A program made the position numbers and the translations under genes. From NCBI GenBank assembly GCA_018806915.1, contig JAGKQI010000104.1, positions 682,001-746,000 on the forward strand: a stretch of DNA of 64,000 bases. The letters are read 5' to 3'. The DNA is from Phytophthora colocasiae. Lineage: Eukaryota; Oomycota; Peronosporomycetes; Peronosporales; Peronosporaceae. The notes below the pieces were generated by a model. That model did no database searches. It was not told the DNA's origin and was given only the letters and a program-made list of their open reading frames with translations. Positions 20,501-28,948 of the stretch are shown piece after piece. The stretch's first letter is position 1. Every line of letters begins with the position of its first letter.

Positions 20501-21429
20501 GAGGGTGGGTCCTTAGACACTACGTCCTCAAACTCCTTCACTAAAGGATACAACGGATCCTTCGGATTCTTCAGAATCTCGGAGCCCGTGCGCGACGCAC
20601 GCTGCTTCCGGAACTCCTCCAGGACGTCTTCGTCCATCACTGAGGAGGAGTTCAACTCCTCTGGAGTGGGCTCCGGCCTAAGGAGAACCATCTCCGATAT
20701 CTCCCCGGCCTTCAACTCGGCCAGGAAGTCCTCCATCGCGACTTCCTCGAGGTTCAATAGCTCTGATACCTCAGGCAGGGGTGCCAACTCGATGGCCCCC
20801 GCCTTCACGCGATGCCCGGTCACGCCGTCGAAGATGTGATAGCATTCTTCGACCGGCTGTGACCTAGGAGCCTTTAGCTCCTGTCTTAAGTCCTCGTGGA
20901 CTTCTTCGGGATGGTATTCTACCAACCCAGGCTTACGACCATGGCGTGGGGTTAACTTACCCACGCCCGGTGATGCCACTACGATAGCATCACGAGCCCT
21001 CATGGCTCCGTGCGGAACTGCGTTACCCGCATCGGAAGCACCCTTGGTGTCTTCCTGATCAGTTATGGTCTGAGCGACCTTGCGTGGAACTACTTCTCTC
21101 ACGCCTGGTGATGCCACTACTTCGGCATCACGAGCCCTCGTGGCTCCATGCGGAACCATGTTACCCGCATCAGTTATGGTCTGAGCGACCTGGCGTCGAA
21201 CTACTTCTCGTACGCCTGGCGATGCCACTACTTCGACATCGCGAGCCATCTTGGCTTCCTGCGGAACTCTTGCATCCGCTTGTGGACCTAAGTTACCCAC
21301 CTGGTTAGTACTCTCGGGCACTACCACAGTCGCAGCCTGTACGTCGCTGCGACTTCGTGCGTGGACCCTGCTATCGTTGCAGACCCGCACGTAGGGCAAG
21401 GGCCTCCGCCCGTTGCCCCGGCCATCCAT
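17458..21429 (-). CDS. Gypsy-1 pol: RT, RNase H, integrase
   Basis: 1,323 codons. Domains in order: reverse transcriptase with the Y-F-D-D box (in T-Y-F-D-D-I-F-V-H-S); RNase H (V-C-D-A-S-D-Y-A-I-G); integrase zinc domain (H-x3-H ... C-E-T-C); and integrase core with Asp in S-L-D-F, Asp in S-D-R-D-P-R-F, and Glu in Q-T-E-R-V-N-R. A GPF-type segment (R-F-I-G-P-F-K-V-L) and a low-complexity tail follow. All catalytic residues are present. The upstream protease lies in different frames, so the open frame begins in the linker and the first Met is probably not a true start. The C-terminal tail overlaps the antisense ORF. Confidence 0.88.
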   Translation of the reverse strand: MDGRGNGRRPLPYVRVCNDSRVHARSRSDVQAATVVVPESTNQVGNLGPQADARVPQEAKMARDVEVVASPGVREVVRRQVAQTITDAGNMVPHGATRARDAEVVASPGVREVVPRKVAQTITDQEDTKGASDAGNAVPHGAMRARDAIVVASPGVGKLTPRHGRKPGLVEYHPEEVHEDLRQELKAPRSQPVEECYHIFDGVTGHRVKAGAIELAPLPEVSELLNLEEVAMEDFLAELKAGEISEMVLLRPEPTPEELNSSSVMDEDVLEEFRKQRASRTGSEILKNPKDPLYPLVKEFEDVVSKDPPSKLPPDRGIRHEIDLVLGTKYCVTRQWPLPREQSDVIDAFFAAKAKAGMVRESKSPHSTPTLCVRKPNGKWRLVHAYNKLNSATVPAQTPIPRKDVLLNNMAVCTLYSALDLVDGYYQILMRECDIPLTAVSTPSGMLWDWLVMPQGLSNAPATFNRLVTQLFRPLRAFTQTYFDDIFVHSRAEGGKTAIEVRREHLRRVFEVMRANKLYVNIDKCVFAAEEIKVLGCFVSSVGVRADPDKVKAIAAWPVPRSQKDLRKWLGLANYLHKYSAGYAGLAKPLSDLLKKEAEWCWERQHPDADSIKASLQCAPVLALPDDAKSFSVVCDASDYAIGCALLQQDDEGRDRVISFQSRQLKAAERNYPVHDKELLSMKYALVKFRVHLLGSRPFVVYTDHASLRTAIHTPHLSQRMARWLSFFAEYNFRVEYKPGKLNTLADALSRRPDYEFAHISRVTTDLYDRIRLAYRDDDTLAPIVRYLSAGMDAKVEWLTPRQRARLHRYEWADGLLHYRVEPGDPPRVVVPNDEDLKYDILHEAHDVPSSGHLGREKTYHGVSQMFWWAHMYKWVAKYIKTCETCQRVKPAGNASAPLQSLPVPLDCWKSMSLDFVFGLPADDQKNTGIVVFVCRLSKMVHLAPVSETITGEQTAKLFLDSVFRYHGLPETVVSDRDPRFTAAFWKTLFQLLGTRLTMSTADHPQTDGQTERVNRVIEDVLCSVCAEAPSSWSAQLPMVEFALNNAVHASTGFTPFYLNGLRNPLVPLTLGGGTAASRVSGGEARKELSSQVSGVEPAALRKKLSTFVGNRLNVISRVRDAMALAQDKQKEYSDQHGRGNLNVFNVGDLVLLDTRNLPLNTVSSTVSNKLKHRFIGPFKVLSRHGAAYTIDLPKSMTTHPTFYVGRLKRYHDPQGHAAPQEVEGGREEESEPPRREVERQAQSAPGNREFGDSQGRSRTPVEGTSGVDTPRGQRSRPLGESRTTTGSTRTVATPGETSSPEGRRPLDEESQVPAKGHYGLRP
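17463..17849 (+). CDS. Probable continuation of the antisense ORF in the +1 frame
   Basis: About 128 codons in the next plus-strand frame (the frame itself is open from about 16941). It starts with a heptad-like segment (L-D-S-L-R-Q-E-V-Y-D-L-Q), followed by a Tyr/Pro/Gly/Ser-rich tail, and stops at 17847-17849. This stop falls opposite the last conserved block of pol (P-T-F-Y-V-G-R-L). One extra base between 17461 and 17475 would explain why this part is separated from the 603-codon ORF. The same base would explain the sense-strand break between pol and the chromodomain. The stretch is antisense to a low-complexity pol tail, so it could be a shadow. Confidence 0.4.
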   Translation, partial: VVDRSAPSRALDSLRQEVYDLQATMSRRESQPYAYSQSSFDSRLGAYSFGPSVYPHRSYLPPGYGFAPGSHQTPYYLGRSAPDAQPRVEEVHSPPRGRLQPLEGPHDPEGHGTASDDPHKTSGGSSST

Positions 21430-22065
21430 GGCCCACGATCACTTCTCGTGTGGGGCGATGTAGCACCGACTACACCAGCCCCCAAATACTCCTCGGACGC
21501 TGCCGCGTCCTGGCGGTTCCAGCGAACGCCCTTAGTCCTGACAGAGGTGGGAACATGACTCACCAAAGCTCTGTCAGAGACTGCAGGCCGGCTAGCCCCA
21601 ATGGCTTTGCCGCGCCAATCGATCCAGGGCTCGTGCTTCTCAAGCCACGGCATCCCTAGGATCAAGTCGTACTTGTCCATCTCGAGGACAATGAACGACT
21701 CCACGCTGTCGAAGTCCTCAAACTTCACAGCCAGGTCCACCTGGACCTTTGGTACTTCCACCACCGTACCATCGGCTAGTCGGCGACTAGCCCACTTCCC
21801 TCGCTCTCACGTAGAGCGTCCTCAAACTTGCCGCGATTCCTTGCGACAGTTTGTCGGCGAGCAAAGTTCTTGCTCGCCCCAGAGTCTATCAAGACTCTAA
21901 AGGGGTTGTTAAACCCCCGTACACTCGCGTGTACCACCAGCAGCCCACCGCTGCCCTTCTCCGCTTTGAGAGTCCCAAGACTCTCTGGGGCTAAGTCTCC
22001 ACTGCGTGTGCCTCCCGCACCACCCGCATGGGGACTTAGTGTTTCCCCAGTAGGGCGCCCCGCCC
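21321..22065 (-). pseudogene. Gypsy-1 protease region (two frame breaks)
   Basis: Reading on from the gag stop, one frame carries the retropepsin active site (V-L-I-D-S-G-A-S, about 21900-21870) and runs to a stop near 21785. A second frame continues with V-V-E-V-P-K-V-Q-V and the second conserved motif D-L-I-L-G-M-P-W-L (about 21675-21650). The pol frame is entered by another shift near 21430. The change between gag and protease may be natural. The two later shifts look like single-base mutations. Confidence 0.7.
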
Positions 22066-23079
22066 CTACTGGTCCCCGGAGTTCCCCTGACTCTTGGGCG
22101 CCGGCTTCTTCCAGCGGCCCTTAGAGCCTTGAGGCTTGGAAGACCTCTTCCATTGCCCCCCAGAGGGGCAGACACGTGCGAAGTGTCCGAAACGCCCGCA
22201 CTCGAAACAGCGGATGCGTTTCTGCTCGGCGAGCCCCAAGTCCATAGGGGCTGGTCCCGAACCTGCTCCATTCCCAGGAGCACTGGCCGACGCCGTCGTC
22301 GGCCCGCTGTGACCTTGCCACGCAGAGGCAGGAGTCTGAGCCTGTGTATGGCTGTACTCCTCCTGGAGCGCGACTTGAATCGCCTCCTCCATCGTGTTGA
22401 CCTGCACGCGGAACAGTTGCGTGCGGGCCGGGCTTACTCTTAAGCCGTCCATGAACACAGTTACTTGGATGTGTTCAGGTAGGGGGTTCCCTACCAGAGA
22501 TGCCGCGAGAACGCGCATCTCTTGGATGTACTCGTGCAGGTCACGTTTCCCTTGCTTGCAGGCTAGGAAGCGTGACCGCTGGCGATACTCATAGTTCGCC
22601 GGGAGGAATGCGGCCCGAAGCTGTTCGCACAGCTGGGCCCAGGATGTAAAACATCCAGGCGACGACGCTTCGCGCGTGTACGCCCATGTCTTCGCTCGAC
22701 CCCCGAGGTTAGACAGCGCGAAAGCGACCCGAAGTCGCTCCACCGAGATGAGAGCCGCCTCCATGGCGAGCTCAACTTCTCGGATCCAGAAGTGAAGGTT
22801 TTCACCTTCTTTCCCTTCATAGGGAAGAACCTTGAGTCTTAAAGGCTTGGGTTGAACCGGCCTCGGTTCAACAACAGGAGCCTCAAAGGTTCCTCGAACG
22901 TGCTCAATGAGCCCACGTTCGTACATGTCGAACGCCGCCACGCGTTCGACCTGCTCGGCCGGCGTCGCCGCCGCCAAGCTTCGGAAGGCATCCATCCCAA
23001 AGATGCCCGCCATCTTCCGGACCGACTCAAACTGAGAGTCGGTCAAGTGAGGAAACTCACTTCGATCCATGATGGCCAA
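22066..23079 (-). CDS. Gypsy-1 gag
   Basis: 337 codons; Met1 or Met4 could be the start. Residues ~75-235 match the retrotransposon gag core (F-W-I-R-E-V-E, later F-R-V-Q-V-N-T-M-E-E-A). The zinc knuckle C-F-E-C-x4-H-x4-C lies near residue 288, with a basic tail after it. The frame is closed by a stop, separate from pol. The leader between the 5' LTR and gag is only about 75 bp. Confidence 0.9.
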   Translation of the reverse strand: MAIMDRSEFPHLTDSQFESVRKMAGIFGMDAFRSLAAATPAEQVERVAAFDMYERGLIEHVRGTFEAPVVEPRPVQPKPLRLKVLPYEGKEGENLHFWIREVELAMEAALISVERLRVAFALSNLGGRAKTWAYTREASSPGCFTSWAQLCEQLRAAFLPANYEYRQRSRFLACKQGKRDLHEYIQEMRVLAASLVGNPLPEHIQVTVFMDGLRVSPARTQLFRVQVNTMEEAIQVALQEEYSHTQAQTPASAWQGHSGPTTASASAPGNGAGSGPAPMDLGLAEQKRIRCFECGRFGHFARVCPSGGQWKRSSKPQGSKGRWKKPAPKSQGNSGDQ

Positions 23080-23154
23080 CTACTTCTGGCCACAGAGGAT
23101 TCAGGTAATCAATCTACCCGCGTAGGCGTAGGATTGACTACGAGTGCTACCAAG

Positions 23155-23470
23155 TGTGACGGGGGTCACACAGCACTTCACACAGAGGAAGGCTTGGAGT
23201 ATACAAACTCCTAGTGAACGGCAGTTCACTCGGTCCCCAAAGACTTGGGGAGACTAACTAAAGATTAGGTAGATTTAAGACTGAATATATTATAGATACT
23301 TGTTAGCTTGGCCTGCAATACAAACTAAAAGATATCTATAGTGTAACCTATATAGAAGGTGATAGGTGGCTGCGGAGCCACCTGCCACGTGTCACCATGA
23401 TGTGTGACACACCAAATGTATCCACTTCGGAAGAGTGACTAAAGTCACTCTTCAATGTAACCCCGTTACA
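23155..23470 (-). repeat. Gypsy-1 5' LTR (right end on the + strand)
   Basis: 316 bp, identical to the other LTR except for four extra bases (GTAT, about 23418-23421). On the minus strand the LTR is followed by CTTGGTAGCACTCG, a possible primer binding site whose tRNA I could not name. Confidence 0.92.
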
Positions 23471-23558
23471 CAAACCTTCAATAGTCAAGCCAAGTAGTAG
23501 CAACCAGGAATAATCAACTTCAATTTCCTGCCTTGGACAGACTCGCCATGCGCATAGT
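23471..23558 (+). mobile_element. SINE-like repeat S2, 3' part
   Basis: This is the continuation of 15034-15180 after the Gypsy insertion, beginning with the duplicated CAAAC. It ends at CGCATAGT, where the Copia-2 LTR starts. Confidence 0.75.
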
Positions 23559-23787
23559 TGTAATTACTGGTTGTCACGGTTGGATACTTAGGTTGGAATA
23601 TGAGAAAAGGACTGGGACTGCAATGTGAGAAAGGAGGTAGGAAAGAAGCCGAGCTTGTAGGTTGGAGCTCAGTTAAAGAAAAGCAACAATACACGAGAAC
23701 CTCCTCCGAGTGGCCTTTGCGCTGCTCAGTACTTGTCTTCCTTGTGTATCTGTGGTCTACAACACACCTGCTTCTGAGAGAATTACA
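23559..23787 (+). repeat. Copia-2 5' LTR
   Basis: 229 bp, 228 identical to the 3' LTR (A/G difference in CAGTTAAAG against CAGTTGAAG). Confidence 0.93.
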
Positions 23788-23837
23788 AGTGGTTATGAGC
23801 CCAAACTCGTGCTGCTAGACCTTCAGATATACAGACC

Positions 23838-25973
23838 ATGAGTGAGGACAAGAAACAAGAGAAAGCAGAGGAGAAGAAGGCCGCCCACCCACCTTTCGAT
23901 GGCGAGAATTTTGAAGTGTGGCTCGAGAGGATGAAGCTCAAGTTGGAGCGTAAGAACCTGTGGAAATACTGCACGAAGGAGATTGACGAACCAGAGGAGG
24001 CGAAGCAGAATGAACATGATACCTGGGAGAAGGAGGCTGCTCGTGCCAAGGAAATGCTTTACGACGGAATGACGGATAAGATAATGAAGACTGTGAAATT
24101 TGAACCATCGCCATTTCGTGTAGTGGAGAGAATGAAACAGCGCTACGTTGGCAAGACGTATTTTAAGTACGCATCGGAGGTTACGAAGCTGAGATCACTT
24201 CGCCTTGAAGAAAATGGAAACGTTGCTGATCACTTGGGAGAAGTTCGTCGAATTTTGGATCGGATTGCGTTGCTTGGCGTGCCACTAGATGAATACTTAA
24301 TGCCCGCAATTCTGATCAGTACACTACCTGAATCTTACGATAATGTGGTTGAGACGTTCCTGGCAAGTCATGTGCCTACAAAAGTTAACGATCCTCCCAA
24401 TTATGAACAACTGGAACATGCGCTCGAGATGGCATACGATCGACGGCAAGGGCGGAAGTTGGATGGAAAGTCGGAAGAACAGGCGCTGTATGGTGGCAGA
24501 TCGGGCCGAGGTCGAGGCCGAGGTCGTGGTCGCGGTCGAGGTCGCGGAGGTCGTGGTGGCCGTGATGGTGGAAATCAAGGACGCGGTCGCGGAAGAGGTG
24601 GCCGAGGTGGTCGAGGTGCAGGAAGAGGAAGAAATCAAGGACGTGGTCGTGGATCATGTTTTCACTGTGAAGAACAAGGACATCAAGTTCGTGATTGTCC
24701 GTACTTGGGTAAACGTCCACCAAGTGAGAGCAGTGAGCCAGCTCCCAAGCAGACAAAGACTAGTGGGAATGCAGAAGGAAAGAAGTCCGGAAAAAGGAAA
24801 TATAATAACTATGCTGCCGAGGATAGTGAAGAAGATGCCTATATCATTTCGGCGCTGGTGAAACAACCCTCCCGCATCCAAAAGCTAGCGCATGGTCGTT
24901 GGTATTTGGATTCTGGTGCTACTTGCCATATGACAAACCAGAAGATTGACTTCGTGTCTTTCACAGAAATGAGTGCGTTGGTGCGAGTTGGAGGTGAAAA
25001 CTGGCTAAATGTTGTTGGGGTTGGCACGGTGAAAAAGGAAATTCAGACTACTAACGGACGACGCACTGTCGTGCTACAGGGAGTACGATATGTACCTGAA
25101 CTTCAGTGCAGTCTGTTTTCAGTACGGCGACAAAATGATCCTACGTTATCGCTTGAGGAAAAACTGAAGGTCCATTTTGATGAATACGAATTTGCTGAAC
25201 TAAAATTTCAACGTGGCAGTGCTTACGCGTATGTGGATGAGACGAGTCTTTATCAAGTGAAGTTGGAGAATCCAGAAGATGCTGTCATGTTAGTTGCGGC
25301 TAACGAAAGTGAAGAGATTAAACGATGGCATACAAGACTTGGACATCCGGGAAGGAATGTTTTCAACACTTTATTTCGGCATGGAGACTGGCCAATTCCA
25401 GACATGGACCTAAGAGTTGATGGTTCATTTTCTTGTGACTCCTGTATAAAAGGAAAAATGGTAAGAAAGTCTTTCCATTCAGTCGGCCCTCCAAAACGTG
25501 ACTGGCTTGTCGGTGAATATGTGCACACGGACGTCTGGGGTCCATATTCAGTTGAGTCATACTCTGGAAGTCGCTATTTTATCGTGTTTGTGGATGAAGT
25601 AAGCCGATACACAACACTTTTTCTCATGAAAAACCGGTCTGAAGTTTGTGAGAAGTTCACACTATATTATGAACATGTGAAGACGCAATTGAAAGTGCGG
25701 ATGAAGAAACTTCGATGTGATAATGCCCGTGAGTTGACAGCTCTTGGTGATACATGTAAGAGGAACTATGGAATGGAGTGTTCTCTCACGGTGAAGCATA
25801 CTCCGGAGCAAAACGGAGTTGCAGAGCGTATGATTCGTACGGTTTCGGAGCGAATGAGATGTTTGTTGGTTCACTTTGAATTACCTGAGGAGTTGTGGGC
25901 CGAAGCTGCTAATACAGCGGCGTATTGTGTGAACATCGTTCCGAACACAACAAGATCGATGGCAGTGCCGTAG
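23838..25973 (+). CDS. Copia-2 gag-protease-integrase
   Basis: 711 codons from the first ATG. Residues ~1-215 are gag (F-D-G-E-N-F-E-V-W). Residues ~220-275 are a long Arg-Gly-rich (RGG) tract. The zinc knuckle C-F-H-C-x4-H-x4-C follows near residue 276. The protease site is L-D-S-G-A near residue 357. The integrase has its pre-integrase motif (R-W-H-T-R-L-G-H), the first Asp in T-D-V-W-G-P, the second in R-C-D-N-A-R-E, and the Glu in P-E-Q-N-G-V-A-E. The frame ends early at 25971-25973. A single-base change in 25930-25970 separates it from the RT frame. Confidence 0.9.
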   Translation: MSEDKKQEKAEEKKAAHPPFDGENFEVWLERMKLKLERKNLWKYCTKEIDEPEEAKQNEHDTWEKEAARAKEMLYDGMTDKIMKTVKFEPSPFRVVERMKQRYVGKTYFKYASEVTKLRSLRLEENGNVADHLGEVRRILDRIALLGVPLDEYLMPAILISTLPESYDNVVETFLASHVPTKVNDPPNYEQLEHALEMAYDRRQGRKLDGKSEEQALYGGRSGRGRGRGRGRGRGRGGRGGRDGGNQGRGRGRGGRGGRGAGRGRNQGRGRGSCFHCEEQGHQVRDCPYLGKRPPSESSEPAPKQTKTSGNAEGKKSGKRKYNNYAAEDSEEDAYIISALVKQPSRIQKLAHGRWYLDSGATCHMTNQKIDFVSFTEMSALVRVGGENWLNVVGVGTVKKEIQTTNGRRTVVLQGVRYVPELQCSLFSVRRQNDPTLSLEEKLKVHFDEYEFAELKFQRGSAYAYVDETSLYQVKLENPEDAVMLVAANESEEIKRWHTRLGHPGRNVFNTLFRHGDWPIPDMDLRVDGSFSCDSCIKGKMVRKSFHSVGPPKRDWLVGEYVHTDVWGPYSVESYSGSRYFIVFVDEVSRYTTLFLMKNRSEVCEKFTLYYEHVKTQLKVRMKKLRCDNARELTALGDTCKRNYGMECSLTVKHTPEQNGVAERMIRTVSERMRCLLVHFELPEELWAEAANTAAYCVNIVPNTTRSMAVP

Positions 25974-28540
25974 CAGTGTGGTTTCGTGAGACGCCTACCT
26001 ATACCAGACTTCGGACATTTGGATGCGCAGTCTTGGCATACATTGATAAAGTTGAACGTAAGAAGCTGAATGCCAGAGCCAGAGAAGCAGTTTTCGTGGG
26101 ATATTCACGGGAACGAAGAGGATATCGACTGCTAGATAGTAAGACGAACAAAGCTTTCTACAGTCACACGCTTGTCTTCTACGAAGATAGGCCTGGTCGC
26201 ATTCTGCTGGGATCTGACAGAGCCCGATCCACAAGTGCGTCGACATCTCAATATCTAAATGTTGATGCAGATGAGATGAACCATATTCCGTCACTACTAA
26301 AAGATGCACATGAGAATGAAAATGGTGATGTGGAGTGCAGAACTGGCGGGGCTGATCCTGAATTGCATCGGCATCGCTTTGGTGGGGCTGTTTGTCGTAA
26401 AAAGCGAAGTCGAGAAAGTAGCAGTGATGACAGTGATGCAGAGCAGACTCCAACTGCGAAAAAGAGAAAACGAGCCAAGAAGAAGGAGCGCAGTGGGCGG
26501 TGTGTGACACCGGCTGCAACACGATATGGTGGGCGGTGTATGACACCGGCTGCAGAGCAAGATGATGAAAATGAGGTGAATGAGGAGAGTAGTCGGTCGA
26601 AGTCTGATGGCTTGAAGAGCACCAGTGCCAGTGCTGGAAGTGACTTGGAGAAAGAGCGCCTAACAGCCTCAAGTAACAAAGTTGCACCATGCAATAGGGC
26701 ACAAAAGACTGGCTGTAGAGATTATCATCCCGTGAAGACGAGGAGCGGCAGAGTGTCGAAGCCTCCTAAGTGGTTGGGAGATACCATTCATCTTGCTTAT
26801 CGTGATTCAGTGGAGGAGAAAAGTAGTGGCTCAAAGTGGGAAAAATTGCGTGATGAAATGCAGTTGGAAATAGCAAAGGAGAAGGCACTAGACTGGTGGG
26901 AGGACTTTTGCTGTTTGTCTTCCAGTGTCTTGGTAGAACCAACGTCATATCAAGAAGCAATGAATGACGAATATGCTGAAGTATGGCGCAAAGCTGCTGA
27001 TGCTGAGTACAATGCTCTGATGAAGAATGGCACGTGGAAGTTAGTTCGTCGAAAGAAAGGCATGAAAGTGCTCAGTAATCGATGGGTTTTTCGTGTCAAG
27101 TATCTTGCTAATGATGAGATCGAGAGATTCAAAGCTAGGCTGGTCACAAAAGAATTCCTGCAGATTTATGGAGTTGACTATTTCGAGGTGTACTCGCCTG
27201 TGGTGCGCTTGGAAACATTGCGAATGTTGTTGACTCTTGCAGCCATTTGGGACTATGAGATAGACCAAATGTACGTGACCACAGCTTTCTTGAATGGTGA
27301 CATTGACGTAGAAGTATTCATGGAGCAACCCGAGGGGTACGTTGAAGAAGGAAAAGAGGACTTTGTCTGTCTTCTACTAAAAAGTCTTTACGGCTTAAAG
27401 CAAGCTCCTAGAGTATGGTTTCGACTCCTGAAAGATCATCTGGAACGTGAAGGATACACGCTGATGAATTGTGAAGCATGCGTTGCTGTGAAAGTGATAG
27501 ATGGATGGCTAGTGTTCATTTATATCTACGTGGATGATTTGATATTGTTCGCGCCTAACAAAGGCATCATGAAGCAGATGAAAGCAACACTTCACCGCAG
27601 TTTTGAGATGAAAGATCTTGGACCAATACACTACATCCTTGGTTGGGAAATTACACGCAATCGGAGTGAGAGAACAGTTTTCATAAGTCAACGGCAGTAC
27701 GCGGAGAAGGTGCTACGCCGCTTTGACATGGAAAATTGCAATGGATGTAAGGTGCCGTGTAGTCCAGAGTTGAAGTTGTCAAAAGTAATGTGCCCGACGA
27801 CTCGTGAAGAAAAACAATTGATGGAGGACAAGCCGTATCGTTCTGTGATCGGTAGTTTAATGTATCTGATGCTTGGAACTCGTCCGGATTTGGCGTACGT
27901 GGTACGAGAATGCAGTCAATTCTTGAACAACCCTGGTATTTTGCACTGGCGTGTGGCTAAACGTGCTCTGCGCTATATCAAAGAGACAATGGACTGGGGA
28001 TTAGTGCTAGGAGGTGCTGAATGGAGTGAAAGTGATTTGGATGACAACCTCAAAGCCTTCGCAGATGCTGACTTCGCAAATAGAGTTGATGATCGGAAGT
28101 CTATCGCTGGATATCTTACTCAACTGTGTGGCAGTACGATTTCTTGGTCAAGTCAGACAGAACGTACTATTGCCTTAAACACTACGGAAGCAGAGTATAT
28201 GGCGTTAAGCCTGCTAGTTCAAGAAGTCGTCCACCTCCGGCAAATGTTGAAGGAGCTGAAAATGAAGCAAAACCAACCTTCAGAGATCTTTGTGGACAAT
28301 GAAAGTGCTCGTAAATTGGCGAACAACCCCGAGTTTCACAGCAGGACGAAACACATTGATGTGCGTCATCATTTTGTCCGAGAACGTGTGGAATTGAAGC
28401 AGATCACTGTCAATCGAATTGCGGGAGTTGATAACGTCGCTGACGCGTTTACAAAACCGTTGCCTCGTGTGAAGTTCGAGCAACACAGAGAGAGTATGGG
28501 TCTGATCTCTCGAAAGGATTTTGAACAAGGGTTGCAATAA
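25925..28540 (+). CDS. Copia-2 integrase C-terminus, RT and RNase H
   Basis: 871 codons; the first Met is internal to the polyprotein and not a real start. The integrase C-terminal part (L-R-T-F-G-C) leads into a Ser/Lys-rich linker with a short tandem duplication at about 26496-26560. The RT has Y-V-D-D-L-I-L near 27528. RNase H follows (D-A-D-F-A-N, then T-E-A-E-Y-M-A, then V-D-N-E-S-A), ending with D-A-F-T-K-P-L-P. All catalytic motifs are present, so one base restores a full polyprotein. Confidence 0.9.
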   Translation: MCEHRSEHNKIDGSAVAVWFRETPTYTRLRTFGCAVLAYIDKVERKKLNARAREAVFVGYSRERRGYRLLDSKTNKAFYSHTLVFYEDRPGRILLGSDRARSTSASTSQYLNVDADEMNHIPSLLKDAHENENGDVECRTGGADPELHRHRFGGAVCRKKRSRESSSDDSDAEQTPTAKKRKRAKKKERSGRCVTPAATRYGGRCMTPAAEQDDENEVNEESSRSKSDGLKSTSASAGSDLEKERLTASSNKVAPCNRAQKTGCRDYHPVKTRSGRVSKPPKWLGDTIHLAYRDSVEEKSSGSKWEKLRDEMQLEIAKEKALDWWEDFCCLSSSVLVEPTSYQEAMNDEYAEVWRKAADAEYNALMKNGTWKLVRRKKGMKVLSNRWVFRVKYLANDEIERFKARLVTKEFLQIYGVDYFEVYSPVVRLETLRMLLTLAAIWDYEIDQMYVTTAFLNGDIDVEVFMEQPEGYVEEGKEDFVCLLLKSLYGLKQAPRVWFRLLKDHLEREGYTLMNCEACVAVKVIDGWLVFIYIYVDDLILFAPNKGIMKQMKATLHRSFEMKDLGPIHYILGWEITRNRSERTVFISQRQYAEKVLRRFDMENCNGCKVPCSPELKLSKVMCPTTREEKQLMEDKPYRSVIGSLMYLMLGTRPDLAYVVRECSQFLNNPGILHWRVAKRALRYIKETMDWGLVLGGAEWSESDLDDNLKAFADADFANRVDDRKSIAGYLTQLCGSTISWSSQTERTIALNTTEAEYMALSLLVQEVVHLRQMLKELKMKQNQPSEIFVDNESARKLANNPEFHSRTKHIDVRHHFVRERVELKQITVNRIAGVDNVADAFTKPLPRVKFEQHRESMGLISRKDFEQGLQ

Positions 28541-28570
28541 GTTCCAGCGTGTCACCAGCAGGTGGGCAGT

Positions 28571-28799
28571 TGTAATTACTGGTTGTCACGGTTGGATACT
28601 TAGGTTGGAATATGAGAAAAGGACTGGGACTGCAATGTGAGAAAGGAGGTAGGAAAGAAGCCGAGCTTGTAGGTTGGAGCTCAGTTGAAGAAAAGCAACA
28701 ATACACGAGAACCTCCTCCGAGTGGCCTTTGCGCTGCTCAGTACTTGTCTTCCTTGTGTATCTGTGGTCTACAACACACCTGCTTCTGAGAGAATTACA
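28571..28799 (+). repeat. Copia-2 3' LTR
   Basis: 229 bp with the same ends as the 5' LTR. After it come AGTG and then the 145-bp repeat. Confidence 0.93.
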
Positions 28800-28803
28800 A
28801 GTG

Positions 28804-28948
28804 TATGGTATGGATTACGTTTACGCGTAACCTTTGGGACTTACTATTCAATATCCCATTCAAACCTTCAATAGTCAAGCCAAGTAGTAGCAACCAGGAA
28901 TAATCAACTTCAATTTCCTGCCTTGGACAGACTCGCCATGCGCATAGT
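28804..28948 (+). repeat. Second copy of the SINE-like body flanking Copia-2
   Basis: From TATGGTATGGATTACG to CGCATAGT, 145 bp. It is the same sequence as 15112-15180 joined to 23476-23558, except that it lacks 7 bp. It has no tRNA-like head. Confidence 0.85.

Larger units (their letters stand above)
15181..23470 (-). mobile_element. Gypsy-1, chromodomain LTR retrotransposon with an antisense ORF
   Basis: An 8,290-bp element with LTRs of 312 and 316 bp (TGTGAC...TTACA) and target duplication CAAAC (15176-15180 and 23471-23475). The polypurine tract lies beside the left LTR (complement of CCTCCCCCACTTAGA, 15494-15508), and gag lies by the right LTR, so the element is on the minus strand. It encodes a separate gag, protease, RT, RNase H, integrase and a C-terminal chromodomain, which makes it a Ty3/Gypsy chromovirus. 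Unusually, 1.5 kb lies between the sense stop at 17007 and the 3' LTR, and this region carries a long plus-strand ORF. The LTRs differ only by a 4-bp GTAT insertion, so the insertion is young. Confidence 0.93.
23559..28799 (+). mobile_element. Copia-2 LTR retrotransposon (one frameshift, no target duplication)
   Basis: 5,241 bp with two 229-bp LTRs (TGTAATT...AATTACA) that differ at one position. A primer-site-like block (TGGTTATGAGCCC) follows the 5' LTR, and a purine-rich stretch (AGGTGGGCAG) precedes the 3' LTR. Two long frames together give gag, protease, integrase, RT and RNase H. The flanking pentamers (ATAGT left, AGTGT right) do not match. Instead, near-identical 145/152-bp sequences lie on both sides, which suggests recombination after insertion. 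Confidence 0.92.
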
